64,000 nucleotides of DNA from Solilutibacter tolerans (GCF_900155935.1 NZ_FTLW01000002.1:558001-622000), one strand, 5' to 3'; shown: positions 1-9,043, numbered from the stretch's first letter. The notes: generated by a model not told the origin, from the sequence alone. Translations and numbers: made by a program.

Positions 1-110
1 GCAAGGTGGTCGATATCGGTGGCTATTACCGACCTGACACCACCAAGGCCGATGCAGCGATGCGCCCGAGCGCAACGCTCAACGCTGCCCTGGCATCGCT
101 GCAAGGCTGA
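1..110 (+). CDS. icd: NADP-dependent isocitrate dehydrogenase, monomeric type (C-terminal end only)
   Basis: Only the last 35 codons are in the window; the gene begins to the left. The reading frame from base 3 gives a tail with the pieces VDIGGYYRPD and MRPSATLNAAL, which is the characteristic C-terminus of the roughly 740-residue monomeric isocitrate dehydrogenase (TCA cycle, isocitrate to 2-oxoglutarate, cytoplasm). The stop codon at 108-110 is followed by a strong intrinsic terminator, so this is the end of its transcription unit. The identification rests on a short but highly conserved segment. Confidence 0.85.
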   Translation, partial: KVVDIGGYYRPDTTKADAAMRPSATLNAALASLQG

Positions 111-132
111 TCAACGTTAATTGCGTGGCACA

Positions 133-163
133 CGAAGCCCGGCACATGCCGGGCTTCGTTTTT
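133..163 (+). terminator. Rho-independent terminator of icd
   Basis: A perfect 12-bp stem (CGAAGCCCGGCA and its complement TGCCGGGCTTCG, with only two bases between the arms) is followed directly by five T residues. It lies 23 nt after the icd stop codon. Confidence 0.92.
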
Positions 164-229
164 GTGCGCCGCCACGACGCCGCCATCAGCATCGCGCTAA
201 TCTTGCAACTTCAGACAAGGGGAATCGAC

Positions 230-1102
230 ATGCCTGCACATCATGCTATTCGTATCGCCGTCGGCATCGCGCTGGCTTCCTCGCTCCTGGCCTGCGCCTC
301 AATGCCGGGAACACGTGCTCAAGCCGCCGCGGAAGTGGACCAAGCCTGGGCGGTGGCCGATGGCCCGTTGCTTGCCGAGGCGATCAACGATTCATGGCGC
401 AGCGCAAGCAGTCGTGTTCGCGATGAATATCGTCATCCGCAAGCCACGCTGGAGTTCTTTCGAGTTGGCAGCCGTGCACGCGTGATCGAGATCAGTCCCG
501 GCGCAGGCTGGTACGCCGAGATCCTGGCACCCTATCTGCGTGACTCGGGTGCCTATATCGCGGCCACGGCAAGCGCGCCGGCAGACACCGGCGCAGGCAA
601 GCGCAACGCAGGTCTGAAAGCCAAGTTTGCCGCCGATGCCGAACATTACGACCGTGCGCAATACCTGGAATACGACGGCAAGACGCCATCATTGGGTGCG
701 CCCGGCTCGGTTGACGTGGTGCTGACGTTCCGCAATGTGCACAACTGGGTCGCGGCAGACAATGCGGATGCTTATTTCAAGGCGTTTTACGATGTATTGA
801 AGCCGGGTGGCGTGCTAGGCGTGGTCGATCACCGTGCCAAGCCTGGCACTTCGCTTGCGGACATGAAGAAGTCCGGCTACCTCAGCGAAGACCTGGTCAT
901 CGAGCTTGCCACGCGCGCCGGCTTCCGTCTGGATGCACGCAGCGAGATCAACGCGAACGCCAAGGACACGGCCAATCATCCCAATGGCGTATGGACCTTG
1001 CCGCCAACCAATCGCCACGACAAGAAGGATGCAGCCAAATACGCCGCGGTGGGTGAAAGCGACCGGATGACGCTGCGGTTCGTCAAACCGCGCCTTCGCT
1101 AA
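230..1102 (+). CDS. Lipoprotein-type class I SAM-dependent methyltransferase (COG4798-like)
   Basis: Predicted 290-residue protein. The N-terminus has a signal peptide ending in a lipobox (SLLAC), so it should be exported and lipid-anchored. The mature part contains a Rossmann methyltransferase motif I (VIEISPGAGWYAEIL), a downstream DVVLTFRNVHNW segment and a VLKPGGVLGVVDH motif typical of class I methyltransferases, and resembles the predicted methyltransferases grouped as COG4798. The ATG at 230 was chosen over the upstream in-frame start at 125 because it has an AAGGGG ribosome-binding site 8 nt away and starts the signal peptide. The substrate is unknown. A SAM-enzyme fold outside the cytoplasm is unusual, so it may be non-catalytic or use another ligand. 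Confidence 0.75.
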   Translation: MPAHHAIRIAVGIALASSLLACASMPGTRAQAAAEVDQAWAVADGPLLAEAINDSWRSASSRVRDEYRHPQATLEFFRVGSRARVIEISPGAGWYAEILAPYLRDSGAYIAATASAPADTGAGKRNAGLKAKFAADAEHYDRAQYLEYDGKTPSLGAPGSVDVVLTFRNVHNWVAADNADAYFKAFYDVLKPGGVLGVVDHRAKPGTSLADMKKSGYLSEDLVIELATRAGFRLDARSEINANAKDTANHPNGVWTLPPTNRHDKKDAAKYAAVGESDRMTLRFVKPRLR

Positions 1103-1173
1103 CGTGCCGCCGCCACGGCAATGATGCTGCCGCCGCGGCCCGCGTCAACGACTTGCCCGCCTCGCCCACCTCC

Positions 1174-1734
1174 ATGCTGATCGCATTCAACAAGCCCTTC
1201 GGGGTGCTTTGCCAATTCACTGATCAAAGCGATCCACCGCGCCCCACGCTCGCAGGGTATGGACTGCCGCCGGATGTTTATCCGGCAGGGCGGCTTGATT
1301 TCGATTCCGAAGGTTTGCTGTTGCTGACTAATGACGGCCTGTTGGCGCACCGGCTGACCGATCCGCGCCACAAAGAACCCAAGACGTATTGGGTTCAGGT
1401 CGAGGGCGTACCCACGCCACCCCAGTTGCAACAGTTGCGTAATGGATTGGTGTTGAAGGATGGGCCGACGCTGCCTGCGCTGGCAGAAGAGATCGATGCG
1501 CCGGATTTGTGGCCGCGCGATCCGCCCGTGCGTTTCCGCAAGACCGTGCCGGATGCCTGGCTCGAGATCACCCTGCGCGAAGGCCGTAATCGGCAAGTGC
1601 GACGGATGACCGCCGCCGTGGGTTTGCCCACCTTGCGATTGGTGCGGGTGGCGATGGGATCGATTCGCCTCAATGAGCTTTCACCCGGCAAATGGCGTGC
1701 TGAAACCGGTCGTACGATGAACCATTCAGCTTAA
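1174..1734 (+). CDS. rluE: 23S rRNA pseudouridine synthase, RluE type
   Basis: A 186-residue member of the RsuA/RluB/E/F family, which isomerises uridine to pseudouridine in rRNA; the E. coli RluE target is U2457 of 23S rRNA. The catalytic-aspartate motif GRLDFDSEGLLLLTND is intact, followed by YWVQVEGVP, a DGPTLPA segment and the family signature LREGRNRQVRRMTAAVGLPTLRLVR. It lacks an N-terminal S4 domain, as E. coli RluE does. The ATG at 1174 (MLIAFNKPFGVL) lines up with the family core; a TTG seven codons upstream at 1153 is possible. No clear ribosome-binding site is visible. Confidence 0.9.
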   Translation: MLIAFNKPFGVLCQFTDQSDPPRPTLAGYGLPPDVYPAGRLDFDSEGLLLLTNDGLLAHRLTDPRHKEPKTYWVQVEGVPTPPQLQQLRNGLVLKDGPTLPALAEEIDAPDLWPRDPPVRFRKTVPDAWLEITLREGRNRQVRRMTAAVGLPTLRLVRVAMGSIRLNELSPGKWRAETGRTMNHSA

Positions 1735-1765
1735 GAAAGCAGTATCAGCCCGATGAAAGCCTTCC

Positions 1766-1771
1766 TATAAT
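1766..1771 (+). promoter_or_regulatory. -10 box (TATAAT) upstream of the REC-histidine kinase gene
   Basis: A perfect TATAAT hexamer lies 42 nt before the TTG start at 1813. No good TTGACA-like hexamer stands 16-18 bp upstream, so this may be a weak or activator-dependent promoter. Confidence 0.45.
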
Positions 1772-1812
1772 CCAATGCATGCAGGCGCATCTGTCTGCCG
1801 CGGGGATACCGA

Positions 1813-2949
1813 TTGTCTAACTCGACTGCCATTGCAGGACGCATTTTGCTGGTTGATGACCAGCCCGCGAACCTGCGCGTGGTTACCACCCTGCTGGAGA
1901 GGCAGGGTTACCACGTGACCACGGCCAGTGATGGGAATGCTGCGCTTGAAAGCTGTCACGGCTTCAAGCCCGATCTCATTCTGCTCGACATGATGATGCC
2001 GGGGATGGATGGCTTCGAATTCATGCGCGAAATCAAATTGGATCCCGGCTTGATGCGGATCCCCACGGTGTTCCTCACCGCAGCGCAGGATCGCGAGATG
2101 TTATTGCGCGCATTCGATGCAGGCGTGGTTGATTACGTCACCAAGCCCTTCATCCCCGAAGAGTTGTTGGCCCGCGTCAACGCACACATTGTGCTCAAGC
2201 TGACGCGTGATCGACTTGAGCGCGTCGCACAGGAGCGCCAGAACCTGGTGAATCTGGTCGCGCACGATCTCAAGAATCCGCTGACCAGCGTGTTGTTTGC
2301 CAGCGAGATGCTGATGCAGGACGACTGCAACCCCGAGCGCGCGCCACGCTACCTGCAAGTTATCCACGAAGCCACGCAAGACGCGATCGGTTACATCCGC
2401 AGCTATCTGGAAACGCAATCGCGCAGGCAGCATCGTGACCAGCAAGGCCCGCCGCCCGTCGCTTCAATGAGCGAAGCGGTGGAGTGGCTGGTAGCGCGCT
2501 ATGCCCTGCAACTGGAAGCGCGCGGCATCCGCATCACCACCCAGGTGCCGGATCGCCCGTGCAAGGTCGGAATCGATGCGATGGTGCTCCGACAAGTCGC
2601 TGAGAACTTGGTGACCAATGTCGGCAAGTATGCGTCGGGCGGCGGCGAGTTGGATTTCCAGATCCGCGCAGGCGCACCAGGTTATTGGCAGTTGTTGGTG
2701 TCTGATCGCGGGCCGGGCATTCCCGCCTTCAAGCAGCGTGAGTTGTTCAAGCCCTTCACCCGCTTGAGCTATGACGATACCGACCAGAATTCCAGCGGGC
2801 TGGGCTTGTCGCTGGCGCGCCAAATCATCATGAACGCCGGCGGACACCTGTTTTACGAAGATCGCGAAGGTGGCGGTTCTCGCTTTGTGATCGAGTTGCC
2901 TGCGGTCAACAATGTGATCGCTGAAGTGCAGACCGAGGTCGTGGCCTGA
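1813..2949 (+). CDS. Response-regulator/histidine-kinase fusion protein
   Basis: A 378-residue cytoplasmic signalling protein with a receiver domain first (residues about 10-130: acidic pair D15/D16, phosphoacceptor D59 in ILLDMMMPGMDG, conserved K111), then a HisKA segment with phosphoacceptor H151 in AHDLKNPL, and a HATPase domain with N-box VAENLVTN (263-269), DRGPGIP (298-304) and SGLGLSLARQI (328-338). All catalytic motifs look intact and there is no membrane segment or separate input domain. The start is a TTG preceded by GGGG 7 nt upstream; no ATG fits. It is monocistronic, closed by a terminator at 2975. The output partner is not encoded nearby. Confidence 0.85.
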   Translation: MSNSTAIAGRILLVDDQPANLRVVTTLLERQGYHVTTASDGNAALESCHGFKPDLILLDMMMPGMDGFEFMREIKLDPGLMRIPTVFLTAAQDREMLLRAFDAGVVDYVTKPFIPEELLARVNAHIVLKLTRDRLERVAQERQNLVNLVAHDLKNPLTSVLFASEMLMQDDCNPERAPRYLQVIHEATQDAIGYIRSYLETQSRRQHRDQQGPPPVASMSEAVEWLVARYALQLEARGIRITTQVPDRPCKVGIDAMVLRQVAENLVTNVGKYASGGGELDFQIRAGAPGYWQLLVSDRGPGIPAFKQRELFKPFTRLSYDDTDQNSSGLGLSLARQIIMNAGGHLFYEDREGGGSRFVIELPAVNNVIAEVQTEVVA

Positions 2950-2974
2950 CATAGCCAGTGAGTGCGCAGAGAAA

Positions 2975-3004
2975 AACGCCGCCTTAGAGGCGGCGTTCTT
3001 TTTT
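2975..3004. terminator. Bidirectional intrinsic terminator
   Basis: The stem AACGCCGCCT/AGGCGGCGTT, with a 3-nt loop, has a T-run on its right side and an A-run on its left. It serves both the kinase gene and the convergent small membrane protein gene. Confidence 0.85.
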
Positions 3005-3018
3005 CGAAGTGTGGGCGA

Positions 3019-3339
3019 TCAGGACGAGCGACGACGTGCTGAACCACGCTTGGCTTCGACGCGACGGGACTGGCCTTCGATCGGTGCCTCGGCCTGTTTC
3101 TTGGCGCGCTGGCGGGCTGCATACCAAAGCAAGCCAGCACCCGCGGCTGCGGCGACAGCGATGGCCGGGTTGCGGCGCACGAAACGCGTGGCGACGCGCG
3201 TGCCGGTTTTGACCGCGCCAATCGCGGCGCCGGTTTCGATCAGTTTCATCGCCTTGTCCGGCAACGAACCCTTCAGGCCTTCACCCAACTGGCTGGCCAA
3301 TTGGGTGGCGCGACCGGTGATGTCTTCAAGCTTGCTCAT
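3019..3339 (-). CDS. Small single-pass membrane protein of unknown function (possibly YqjD/ElaB-like)
   Basis: A 106-residue protein starting MSKLEDITGRATQL. It has an amphipathic N-terminal half, one predicted membrane segment (NPAIAVAAAAGAGLLWYAA, about residues 56-74) and a strongly basic C-terminal tail ending ARRRSS. This layout recalls the ribosome-associated inner-membrane proteins YqjD/ElaB, but sequence similarity is too weak to assert it. The start at 3339 is chosen because GGAG lies 7 nt upstream; a longer frame to 3408 has no such site. Confidence 0.6.
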   Translation of the reverse strand: MSKLEDITGRATQLASQLGEGLKGSLPDKAMKLIETGAAIGAVKTGTRVATRFVRRNPAIAVAAAAGAGLLWYAARQRAKKQAEAPIEGQSRRVEAKRGSARRRSS

Positions 3340-3561
3340 GTCGGCTCCGTCAGCGCGTTGCGCTATTGATGAATGTTGCCGTCGAGTGTGAGCGGCGCGG
3401 CGTTGCATTTTCGTGAGGGCTGGGAGGTGAAACCGGCTGATGGCTGAATGATCTTGCTCGAGACCCGCGAGACTTGGCGCGGTGCGTGGCCCCGCCGTCA
3501 GCGCGCTTGCAACGACGACCGTCCGCCGTCGCCACGGGCGACGATTCTTGCAGCGGCCGGT

Positions 3562-6066
3562 TTATGTGCCACGAGGCTTGGCGCGATGTGTAGCCATCGC
3601 ATTCCAAGGATCATCCGGCCAAGGATGCTTCGGATAACGTCCTTTCATTTCTTTCTTGACTTCCGGATAGGTGCGCTCCCAGAAGCTGCGCAAATCCTGC
3701 GTAACCTGCAAAGGGCGTCGGGCAGGAGATAGCAGGTGCAACATCAGGGGTACGCGTCCATCGCAAATGCGCGGTGTCTCGGCCAGGCCAAACAATTCCT
3801 GCAGCTTCACCGCCAATACAGGCGGCGCGGCATCGCCACGGTCATCGAGTCGATAGTCGATGTTGCGAGCCAATCCGGAGGGCACGTCGATGCGCGTGGG
3901 GGCCAATTGGTCGATGCGGTTTCGTGTCGCCCAATCGATGCCGGACTTTAATGCTTCGGCAAGCTCATCGGCGGACAGCGCATCCAGCCGGGTTTTGCCT
4001 GCGAAGGCGGGCGCGAGCCAATCATCCAAAGTGTCGAGCAAGACCTCATCTGATAGGTCGGGCAAGACGAGTTCGGGCATCCATGCGCGTAGGCATTGGA
4101 CGCGAATTCGCCATTGCGATGTGGCTTCACTCCACGGCAAGGCACCCAGGCCCAAGCTGCGTACGGCATCGGCCAATGCCCGGTTTGCGAGCGCAGGGTC
4201 TACCTTGCCAGCCGGCTTGGATGACAGCACGATTCCATCAAAGCGGGCGATGCGCTCACCGACCAAGGCGCGACGCTCCGCGTCCCAGCGCACTTCATCA
4301 CCTTCACGGAAATGTGTGGCGAAGTCATCACGCAGGTGCTGCTCATCCACCGGTGCAGCACGCATGATCAGCGCATCGCGGGTGTCGAAGCGCAACTCGC
4401 TGGCGACCAGCCAAGGCTCGCCGATCAACGCACTGTCATCGAACAACTTCGCCATGCGGCCATTGCTGAGTTGATAACGATGGCGGTCGTTGGCATGCCG
4501 GTAGGCGATGCGATCTGGATACGCATGCGCCAGCAAATCACCCAGCATATGGGCGGGTACGTGTGCCGGCGGCATGACCTCCACACGTAAACGTCGCCGC
4601 CACTGCTTTGCCGCTGCATCGATCGCCGCCAGCGTGCTGCGGTTGGCATCGGCAGGGGCGCGACCTTGCCGGAATGCGGCCAGCGCCTGCCAGCGCTCTG
4701 CCAAGGCATCACTACGTGTACGCAGCGGATCACGCGCTTCGACCAAGGCCGCCAGGTCGCAAGCCAACGCGCATTCGGCATCGTCTCGTGCGGCCAGCAA
4801 CATTGCCGATAAGCGCGGATGCGTGCCCAGCGACAACATGCGGCGACCCAGCGGGGTGATCGCGTTATTTGAATCCAGTGCATCCAGCCTGCACAGCAAA
4901 TCACGTGCGGCGGCCAGTGCGCCCGGGGGCAGTGCATCGGGAAAGCGCAAGTCATCGCTGCCCCATGCGGCGATTTCCAGCGCCAGGCCCGCCAGTTCGA
5001 CTTGCGCGATTTCGGCGCGACGCTGCGGCGCCAGTCGTTGTGACTCCGGCCACAGTCGATACGCCCAGCCTTGGCCGAGGCGCCCCGCACGCCCCGCGCG
5101 TTGATCGGCCGAGGCTTGCGATATGTGCACCGCATCCAGTCGGGAGAAACCCGAGTTGGGGTCGAACTGTGGCTCACGCGCCAGACCTGCATCGATCACC
5201 ACGCGCACGCCGGGCAGGGTGACACTGGATTCGGCGACATTGGTCGCCAGCACGACACGGCGTTGGCCATCGCTTGCGGGCTGCAGCACGCGGGTTTGCG
5301 CTTCCACCGGCAAGTCGCCGTGCAGGGTCAGCACCTCGATGGAGGAAGCAGTAGCCACGCCTTCGAGCGATGCTTCGACTTGCCTGATCTCGCGAATGCC
5401 GGGCAAGAAAACCAAAATGTCGCCGGGATGCAACATCAGCGCATGCTCCACTGCACGCTTGACCAGTGGTGCCAACGCTTCGTCACGACGTGCAGGGAAG
5501 TGCGCAATGTCGACCGGGAAGCTTCGCCCGCCACTGGTGATGCGGGACGCATCCAGCCAATTCGCAAGCCGCTCGCCATCCAGCGTCGCCGACATCGCCA
5601 CGATGCGCAGGTCGTCACGCACACTGGCCTGCACGTCGAGCGCGAGCGCAAGGCCTAGATCGCCAGCGAGATGACGCTCGTGGAATTCATCGAACAAGAT
5701 CGCGCCGATGCCTTCCAGCAATGGATCGTCTTGCAGCAAGCGCGTCAGGATGCCTTCGGTCACAACCTCGATGCGGGTCGCTTTCGACACCTTGTTTTCA
5801 AAACGGATGCGGTAGCCGACGGTTTCGCCAACGGCCTCGCCAAGTTGCTTGGACATGAAACCCGCGGCGGCACGCGCGGCGACGCGACGAGGCTCCAGCA
5901 TCAGAATCTTTTTGCCGCCCAGCCACGCTTCGTCCAGCAAGGCCAACGGTACTTGCGTGGTCTTGCCGGCGCCGGGCGGCGCTTCCAGTACCAGTCGCGA
6001 CTGCGTCGCCAGCGCATCTCGGATGGCGGGGATGACGTCGTTGATCGGGAAGGCGGGTGTGCTCAC
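3562..6066 (-). CDS. hrpB: ATP-dependent helicase HrpB
   Basis: An 834-residue DEAH-family helicase of the HrpA/HrpB group, whose physiological substrate is not settled. Walker A is GAGKT at residues 32-36 (context EAPPGAGKTTQVPL), the DEFH box is at 126-129, motif III is SATLDG, and motif VI is QRAGRAGRLGQGWAYRLW. The C-terminal HrpB domain ends with the typical WPDDPWNA. The frame stays open to 6357, but a GTG start at 6066 gives the usual family length and begins MSTPAFPIND. That GTG has no Shine-Dalgarno sequence but has a TATCCT hexamer 7 nt upstream. It is divergent from tatD, with 61 bp between the start codons. Confidence 0.9.
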   Translation of the reverse strand: MSTPAFPINDVIPAIRDALATQSRLVLEAPPGAGKTTQVPLALLDEAWLGGKKILMLEPRRVAARAAAGFMSKQLGEAVGETVGYRIRFENKVSKATRIEVVTEGILTRLLQDDPLLEGIGAILFDEFHERHLAGDLGLALALDVQASVRDDLRIVAMSATLDGERLANWLDASRITSGGRSFPVDIAHFPARRDEALAPLVKRAVEHALMLHPGDILVFLPGIREIRQVEASLEGVATASSIEVLTLHGDLPVEAQTRVLQPASDGQRRVVLATNVAESSVTLPGVRVVIDAGLAREPQFDPNSGFSRLDAVHISQASADQRAGRAGRLGQGWAYRLWPESQRLAPQRRAEIAQVELAGLALEIAAWGSDDLRFPDALPPGALAAARDLLCRLDALDSNNAITPLGRRMLSLGTHPRLSAMLLAARDDAECALACDLAALVEARDPLRTRSDALAERWQALAAFRQGRAPADANRSTLAAIDAAAKQWRRRLRVEVMPPAHVPAHMLGDLLAHAYPDRIAYRHANDRHRYQLSNGRMAKLFDDSALIGEPWLVASELRFDTRDALIMRAAPVDEQHLRDDFATHFREGDEVRWDAERRALVGERIARFDGIVLSSKPAGKVDPALANRALADAVRSLGLGALPWSEATSQWRIRVQCLRAWMPELVLPDLSDEVLLDTLDDWLAPAFAGKTRLDALSADELAEALKSGIDWATRNRIDQLAPTRIDVPSGLARNIDYRLDDRGDAAPPVLAVKLQELFGLAETPRICDGRVPLMLHLLSPARRPLQVTQDLRSFWERTYPEVKKEMKGRYPKHPWPDDPWNAMATHRAKPRGT

Positions 6067-6073
6067 CTGGACA

Positions 6074-6079
6074 AGGATA
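6074..6079 (-). promoter_or_regulatory. Predicted leaderless -10 element of hrpB
   Basis: On the minus strand TATCCT is followed by 7 nt (tgtccag) and then the GTG start. Transcription would begin at or next to the start codon. This spacing recurs at other genes in the window. Confidence 0.45.
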
Positions 6080-6127
6080 CGTGGCAGGTCGGGTATCCTT
6101 CGCGCCTTGCGAATTTGCGACATCTCC

Positions 6128-6916
6128 ATGCTCATCGATATCGGTGCCAATCTGACCCACGACAGCTTCGACCGCGACCGCGGGGAGGTGATCGAGCGTG
6201 CACGCGCTGCGGGCGTGGGACGGATGATCATCACCGGTGCCTCGCGCGAGCATTCGCCCAAGGCGCTGGAGCTGGCAAAGACGCATCCCGGCGAATTGTT
6301 CGCGACCGCCGGCGTGCATCCCCACCACGCGAGCGAATACACCGAGGAATGCGACATCGAGATGCGCGCCTTGCACGCGCACGCCGAGGTGGTGGCGGTG
6401 GGCGAAACCGGGCTGGATTACTTCCGCGATTTCTCGCCGCGGCCGATGCAGCGCAAGGCGTTCGAGCGCCAGTTGCAGATCGGCGTGGACACCGGCAAAC
6501 CCTTGTTCCTGCACCAGCGTGATGCGCACGCGGACTTCATGGCGATGATGAAGAATTTCGATGGCAAGTTGGGCCTCGCGGTCGTGCATTGTTTCACCGG
6601 CACGCGCGAGGAGCTGTTCGATTATCTCGACCAGGATTGGTACATCGGCATCACCGGCTGGTTGTGCGATGAGCGCCGCGGCGCGCACTTGCGCGAACTG
6701 GTGAAACACATCCCGGCGAATCGATTGATGATTGAAACCGATGCGCCTTACCTGATGCCGCGCAACCTGCAGCCGATGCCGAAGGACCGGCGCAACGAGC
6801 CGATGTACCTTGCGCACATCGCTGAGGAAGTCGCCCGTGACCGCGGCGAAAGCCTCGAAGCCGTGGCGACGGCGACCACCGGCGCCGCGACGGCCTTCTT
6901 CCGCCTGCCGGGCTGA
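6128..6916 (+). CDS. tatD: 3'-5' ssDNA/RNA exonuclease TatD
   Basis: A 262-residue TIM-barrel metal-dependent DNase that aligns along its whole length with E. coli TatD: MLIDIGANLT start, TAGVHPHHAS, VAVGETGLDYFRDFS, HQRDAH, VHCFTGTREE, YIGITGWLCDERRG and LMIETDAPYLMPR. The metal-binding His, Glu and Asp residues in these motifs are present. The role is turnover of nucleic-acid ends, including repair of oxidative damage; the name derives from the tat operon, but it is not a transport component. A TATCCT hexamer at 6096-6101 could be its -10 box with a leader of about 20 nt. Confidence 0.93.
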   Translation: MLIDIGANLTHDSFDRDRGEVIERARAAGVGRMIITGASREHSPKALELAKTHPGELFATAGVHPHHASEYTEECDIEMRALHAHAEVVAVGETGLDYFRDFSPRPMQRKAFERQLQIGVDTGKPLFLHQRDAHADFMAMMKNFDGKLGLAVVHCFTGTREELFDYLDQDWYIGITGWLCDERRGAHLRELVKHIPANRLMIETDAPYLMPRNLQPMPKDRRNEPMYLAHIAEEVARDRGESLEAVATATTGAATAFFRLPG

Positions 6917-6978
6917 CGCTTCCATCTGGCCGTCACGGCGGCTGCGGATACTCCGCGCATTCCCGCCGGAGCCGTCGC

Positions 6979-7776
6979 ATGCGCATCCTCGTCATCCTGT
7001 TCGCCCTGGCCATGCCCTTGGTGGCGTGGCTGTCCAACAGCGGGCGCTTCGGTCCCGACAATGGCACGGTGTCCGATCAATACCCGACCTTGCTAGTGGC
7101 GGCGGGTTACGCCTTCGCGATCTGGGGGCTGATCTTCCTGCTCGATCTTGTCTACGCGTTCTGGCAATCACGCCGCACACTGCGTGATGACCCGACGCTG
7201 GCCAAGGTCGCGCCTTGGGCCGCGGCAGGTTTCGCCCTGACCACGATCTGGATGCCACTGTTCTCGATGGGCGCGACGCAGCCGGGCATCTTCTGGCTGT
7301 GCCTGGTCGTGATCTTCGGCGCGCTGTTCTGCTTGCTGCGCTGCGCGCGGATCCTCTCGCTCGATGACACCCCCCAGCATGGGCAATGGCTGTGGGCGTG
7401 GACGCCGCTCTCGTTGCACGCGGGCTGGCTGTCGTTGGCGGCCTTCCTCAATCTGGCGCAGGTGATCGTGGCCTTCAAGCTTATGCCGACTGATGACATG
7501 ACGGTGTGGTCGCTGGTCTTGCTCGCACTCGCCGCTGCCTTGCTGCTCTGGATGAACCAGCGCATGCGCGGCAACATCGATTACACGCTCGCAGCGTTGT
7601 GGGGATTGGTGGCGGTCTACATCAAGCAATCTTCGTCGTCGCTGACGGGTGCCGAGACCTTGGCTTGGGCGGCGTTGGTCATCGCGATCGTGATGGCAGC
7701 GCAAACCCTCTGGTTGCGCATGCGTCATCCGGGCGGGCTGTTGCCCAATGCCGCCCGTGGTGCCGAAAAGACATAA
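6979..7776 (+). CDS. Tryptophan-rich multi-spanning membrane protein (TspO/MBR-like, tentative)
   Basis: A 265-residue, very hydrophobic protein with about seven or eight membrane helices. The segment YPTLLVAAGYAFAIWGLIFL resembles the PxGWxFxxWxxIY region of tryptophan-rich sensory proteins related to TspO/MBR, but the protein is longer than classical TspO (about 160 residues) and matches the larger, poorly characterised relatives. Start at 6979 has CGGAG 9 nt upstream, and GATACT at about 6951 is a plausible -10. It follows tatD by 62 nt. Function is unknown; TspO relatives bind porphyrins or sterols, but nothing here proves that. Confidence 0.55.
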   Translation: MRILVILFALAMPLVAWLSNSGRFGPDNGTVSDQYPTLLVAAGYAFAIWGLIFLLDLVYAFWQSRRTLRDDPTLAKVAPWAAAGFALTTIWMPLFSMGATQPGIFWLCLVVIFGALFCLLRCARILSLDDTPQHGQWLWAWTPLSLHAGWLSLAAFLNLAQVIVAFKLMPTDDMTVWSLVLLALAAALLLWMNQRMRGNIDYTLAALWGLVAVYIKQSSSSLTGAETLAWAALVIAIVMAAQTLWLRMRHPGGLLPNAARGAEKT

Positions 7777-7855
7777 AAGGGGCGCACGTAGGCCGGCACG
7801 CACAATTACTAAACTTGTCGGTACACTAGCGTCCCCTCCCGGTGCGCTAACCGAC

Positions 7856-9043
7856 ATGTCCGTGCCCAACATCGCCCGCCTCCGCCCCTATCGTGCCGCC
7901 CTGTTGGCGCTGGCCATCGCCACGGCCCTGCCGGCCTGCAAGAAGGATGAGTCCGAAGCTGATGCTGCCAAGCAAGCTGCGGCTTCCGCGATGGCGGTTA
8001 GCACGGCACCCGTGGTGACCCGTGAGATGCCGCGAGCCCTGACCGTCTCCGGCCCGGTGTCACCGGTGGAAGAAATGCAGCTGGGCGTCGAGGTCACGGG
8101 CCTGCGCGTGACGGCACTCAATGTCGATGTGGGCCAGTCGGTCCGTCGCGGCCAGGTGTTGCTGACGCTGGACCATCGCACGCTGGATTCCGATCTGGCG
8201 CAGGCAAACGCTGCCCTGCGCGAGGCCGAAGCCGGCGCGGCCCTTGCGCGCTCCAATCTGGCGCGTGGCCAACAACTCGCCTCGGGCAAGTACATCAGCG
8301 CGATGGCGCTGGATGAGTTGCGCGCCAATCGCACTGCCTCCGAAGCACGACTGGGCACGGCCCGCGCCGCTCGCGATGCCGTCGCGTTGCGCCGCAGCTT
8401 CGCGGATTTGCGCGCGCCGGCCAATGGCCTGATCAGCAAGCGCCTCGTACAGCCGGGCCAAGTGGTCGCCGCGGGCACGCCCTTGATGCATCTCATCAAG
8501 GACAGCCGCCTGGAGTGGCGCGCAGAACTACCTGCCTCGCAATTGGCGTTGGTCAAGCCGGGCGACATCATTCGTCTCACATCGCCCACAGGTGATGCGG
8601 TCGAAGGGCGCGTTCGCGCGGTCAGCCCGGGCGTGGATGCCACGACGCGCACCGGCACCTTGTACGCCGATCTGCCGGCGGGCTTGATTCAGGCTGGCAC
8701 CTTGCAGCCGGGCACGTATCTGGAGGGCCGCATCGAAACCGGCATCGGTCAGGCGACGGTCATTCCGCAGGCCGCCGTCGTCTTGCGTGATGGGTTCCCG
8801 ACGGTATTCACGGTGGATGCCGAATCCATCGCGCATCAGCAACAGGTGAAAACGGCAGGTAAGGATGCTGGCTTCGTTGAAGTGAGTGGCCTGAAAGATG
8901 GCACGCAAGTCGTGGTCGAAGGCGCGGGCTTCCTGGCCGATGGCGACCGCGTGCGCGTGGTGCCGAGCAGCAAGGCGACAGCACCTGCACCAACATCGAC
9001 CGCAGCAACATCCACCAACAACGGCAAGAGCGCGCAGCCATGA
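7856..9043 (+). CDS. RND efflux system periplasmic adaptor lipoprotein
   Basis: A 395-residue membrane-fusion protein of the HlyD/AcrA type. It has a signal peptide ending in a lipobox (ALPAC), a split lipoyl domain (MQLGVEVTGLRVTALNVDVGQSVRRGQVLL, and LVQPGQVVAAGTPLMHLI after the hairpin), a helical hairpin between them, then beta-barrel and membrane-proximal domains. It bridges the inner-membrane pump to an outer-membrane channel. Its stop codon overlaps the start of the permease gene by 4 nt, so the two are translationally coupled. Start at 7856 was chosen because it begins the signal peptide. TACACT at 7822-7827 may be the -10 box. No TetR-type repressor is adjacent. Confidence 0.88.
   Translation: MSVPNIARLRPYRAALLALAIATALPACKKDESEADAAKQAAASAMAVSTAPVVTREMPRALTVSGPVSPVEEMQLGVEVTGLRVTALNVDVGQSVRRGQVLLTLDHRTLDSDLAQANAALREAEAGAALARSNLARGQQLASGKYISAMALDELRANRTASEARLGTARAARDAVALRRSFADLRAPANGLISKRLVQPGQVVAAGTPLMHLIKDSRLEWRAELPASQLALVKPGDIIRLTSPTGDAVEGRVRAVSPGVDATTRTGTLYADLPAGLIQAGTLQPGTYLEGRIETGIGQATVIPQAAVVLRDGFPTVFTVDAESIAHQQQVKTAGKDAGFVEVSGLKDGTQVVVEGAGFLADGDRVRVVPSSKATAPAPTSTAATSTNNGKSAQP

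Noticed and set aside
6067-6357. N-terminal extension of HrpB to 931 residues (start at 6357)
   Set aside because: The extra 97 residues are antisense to the start of tatD, look like shadow translation, and are not found in HrpB proteins; the GTG at 6066 gives the family start and length.
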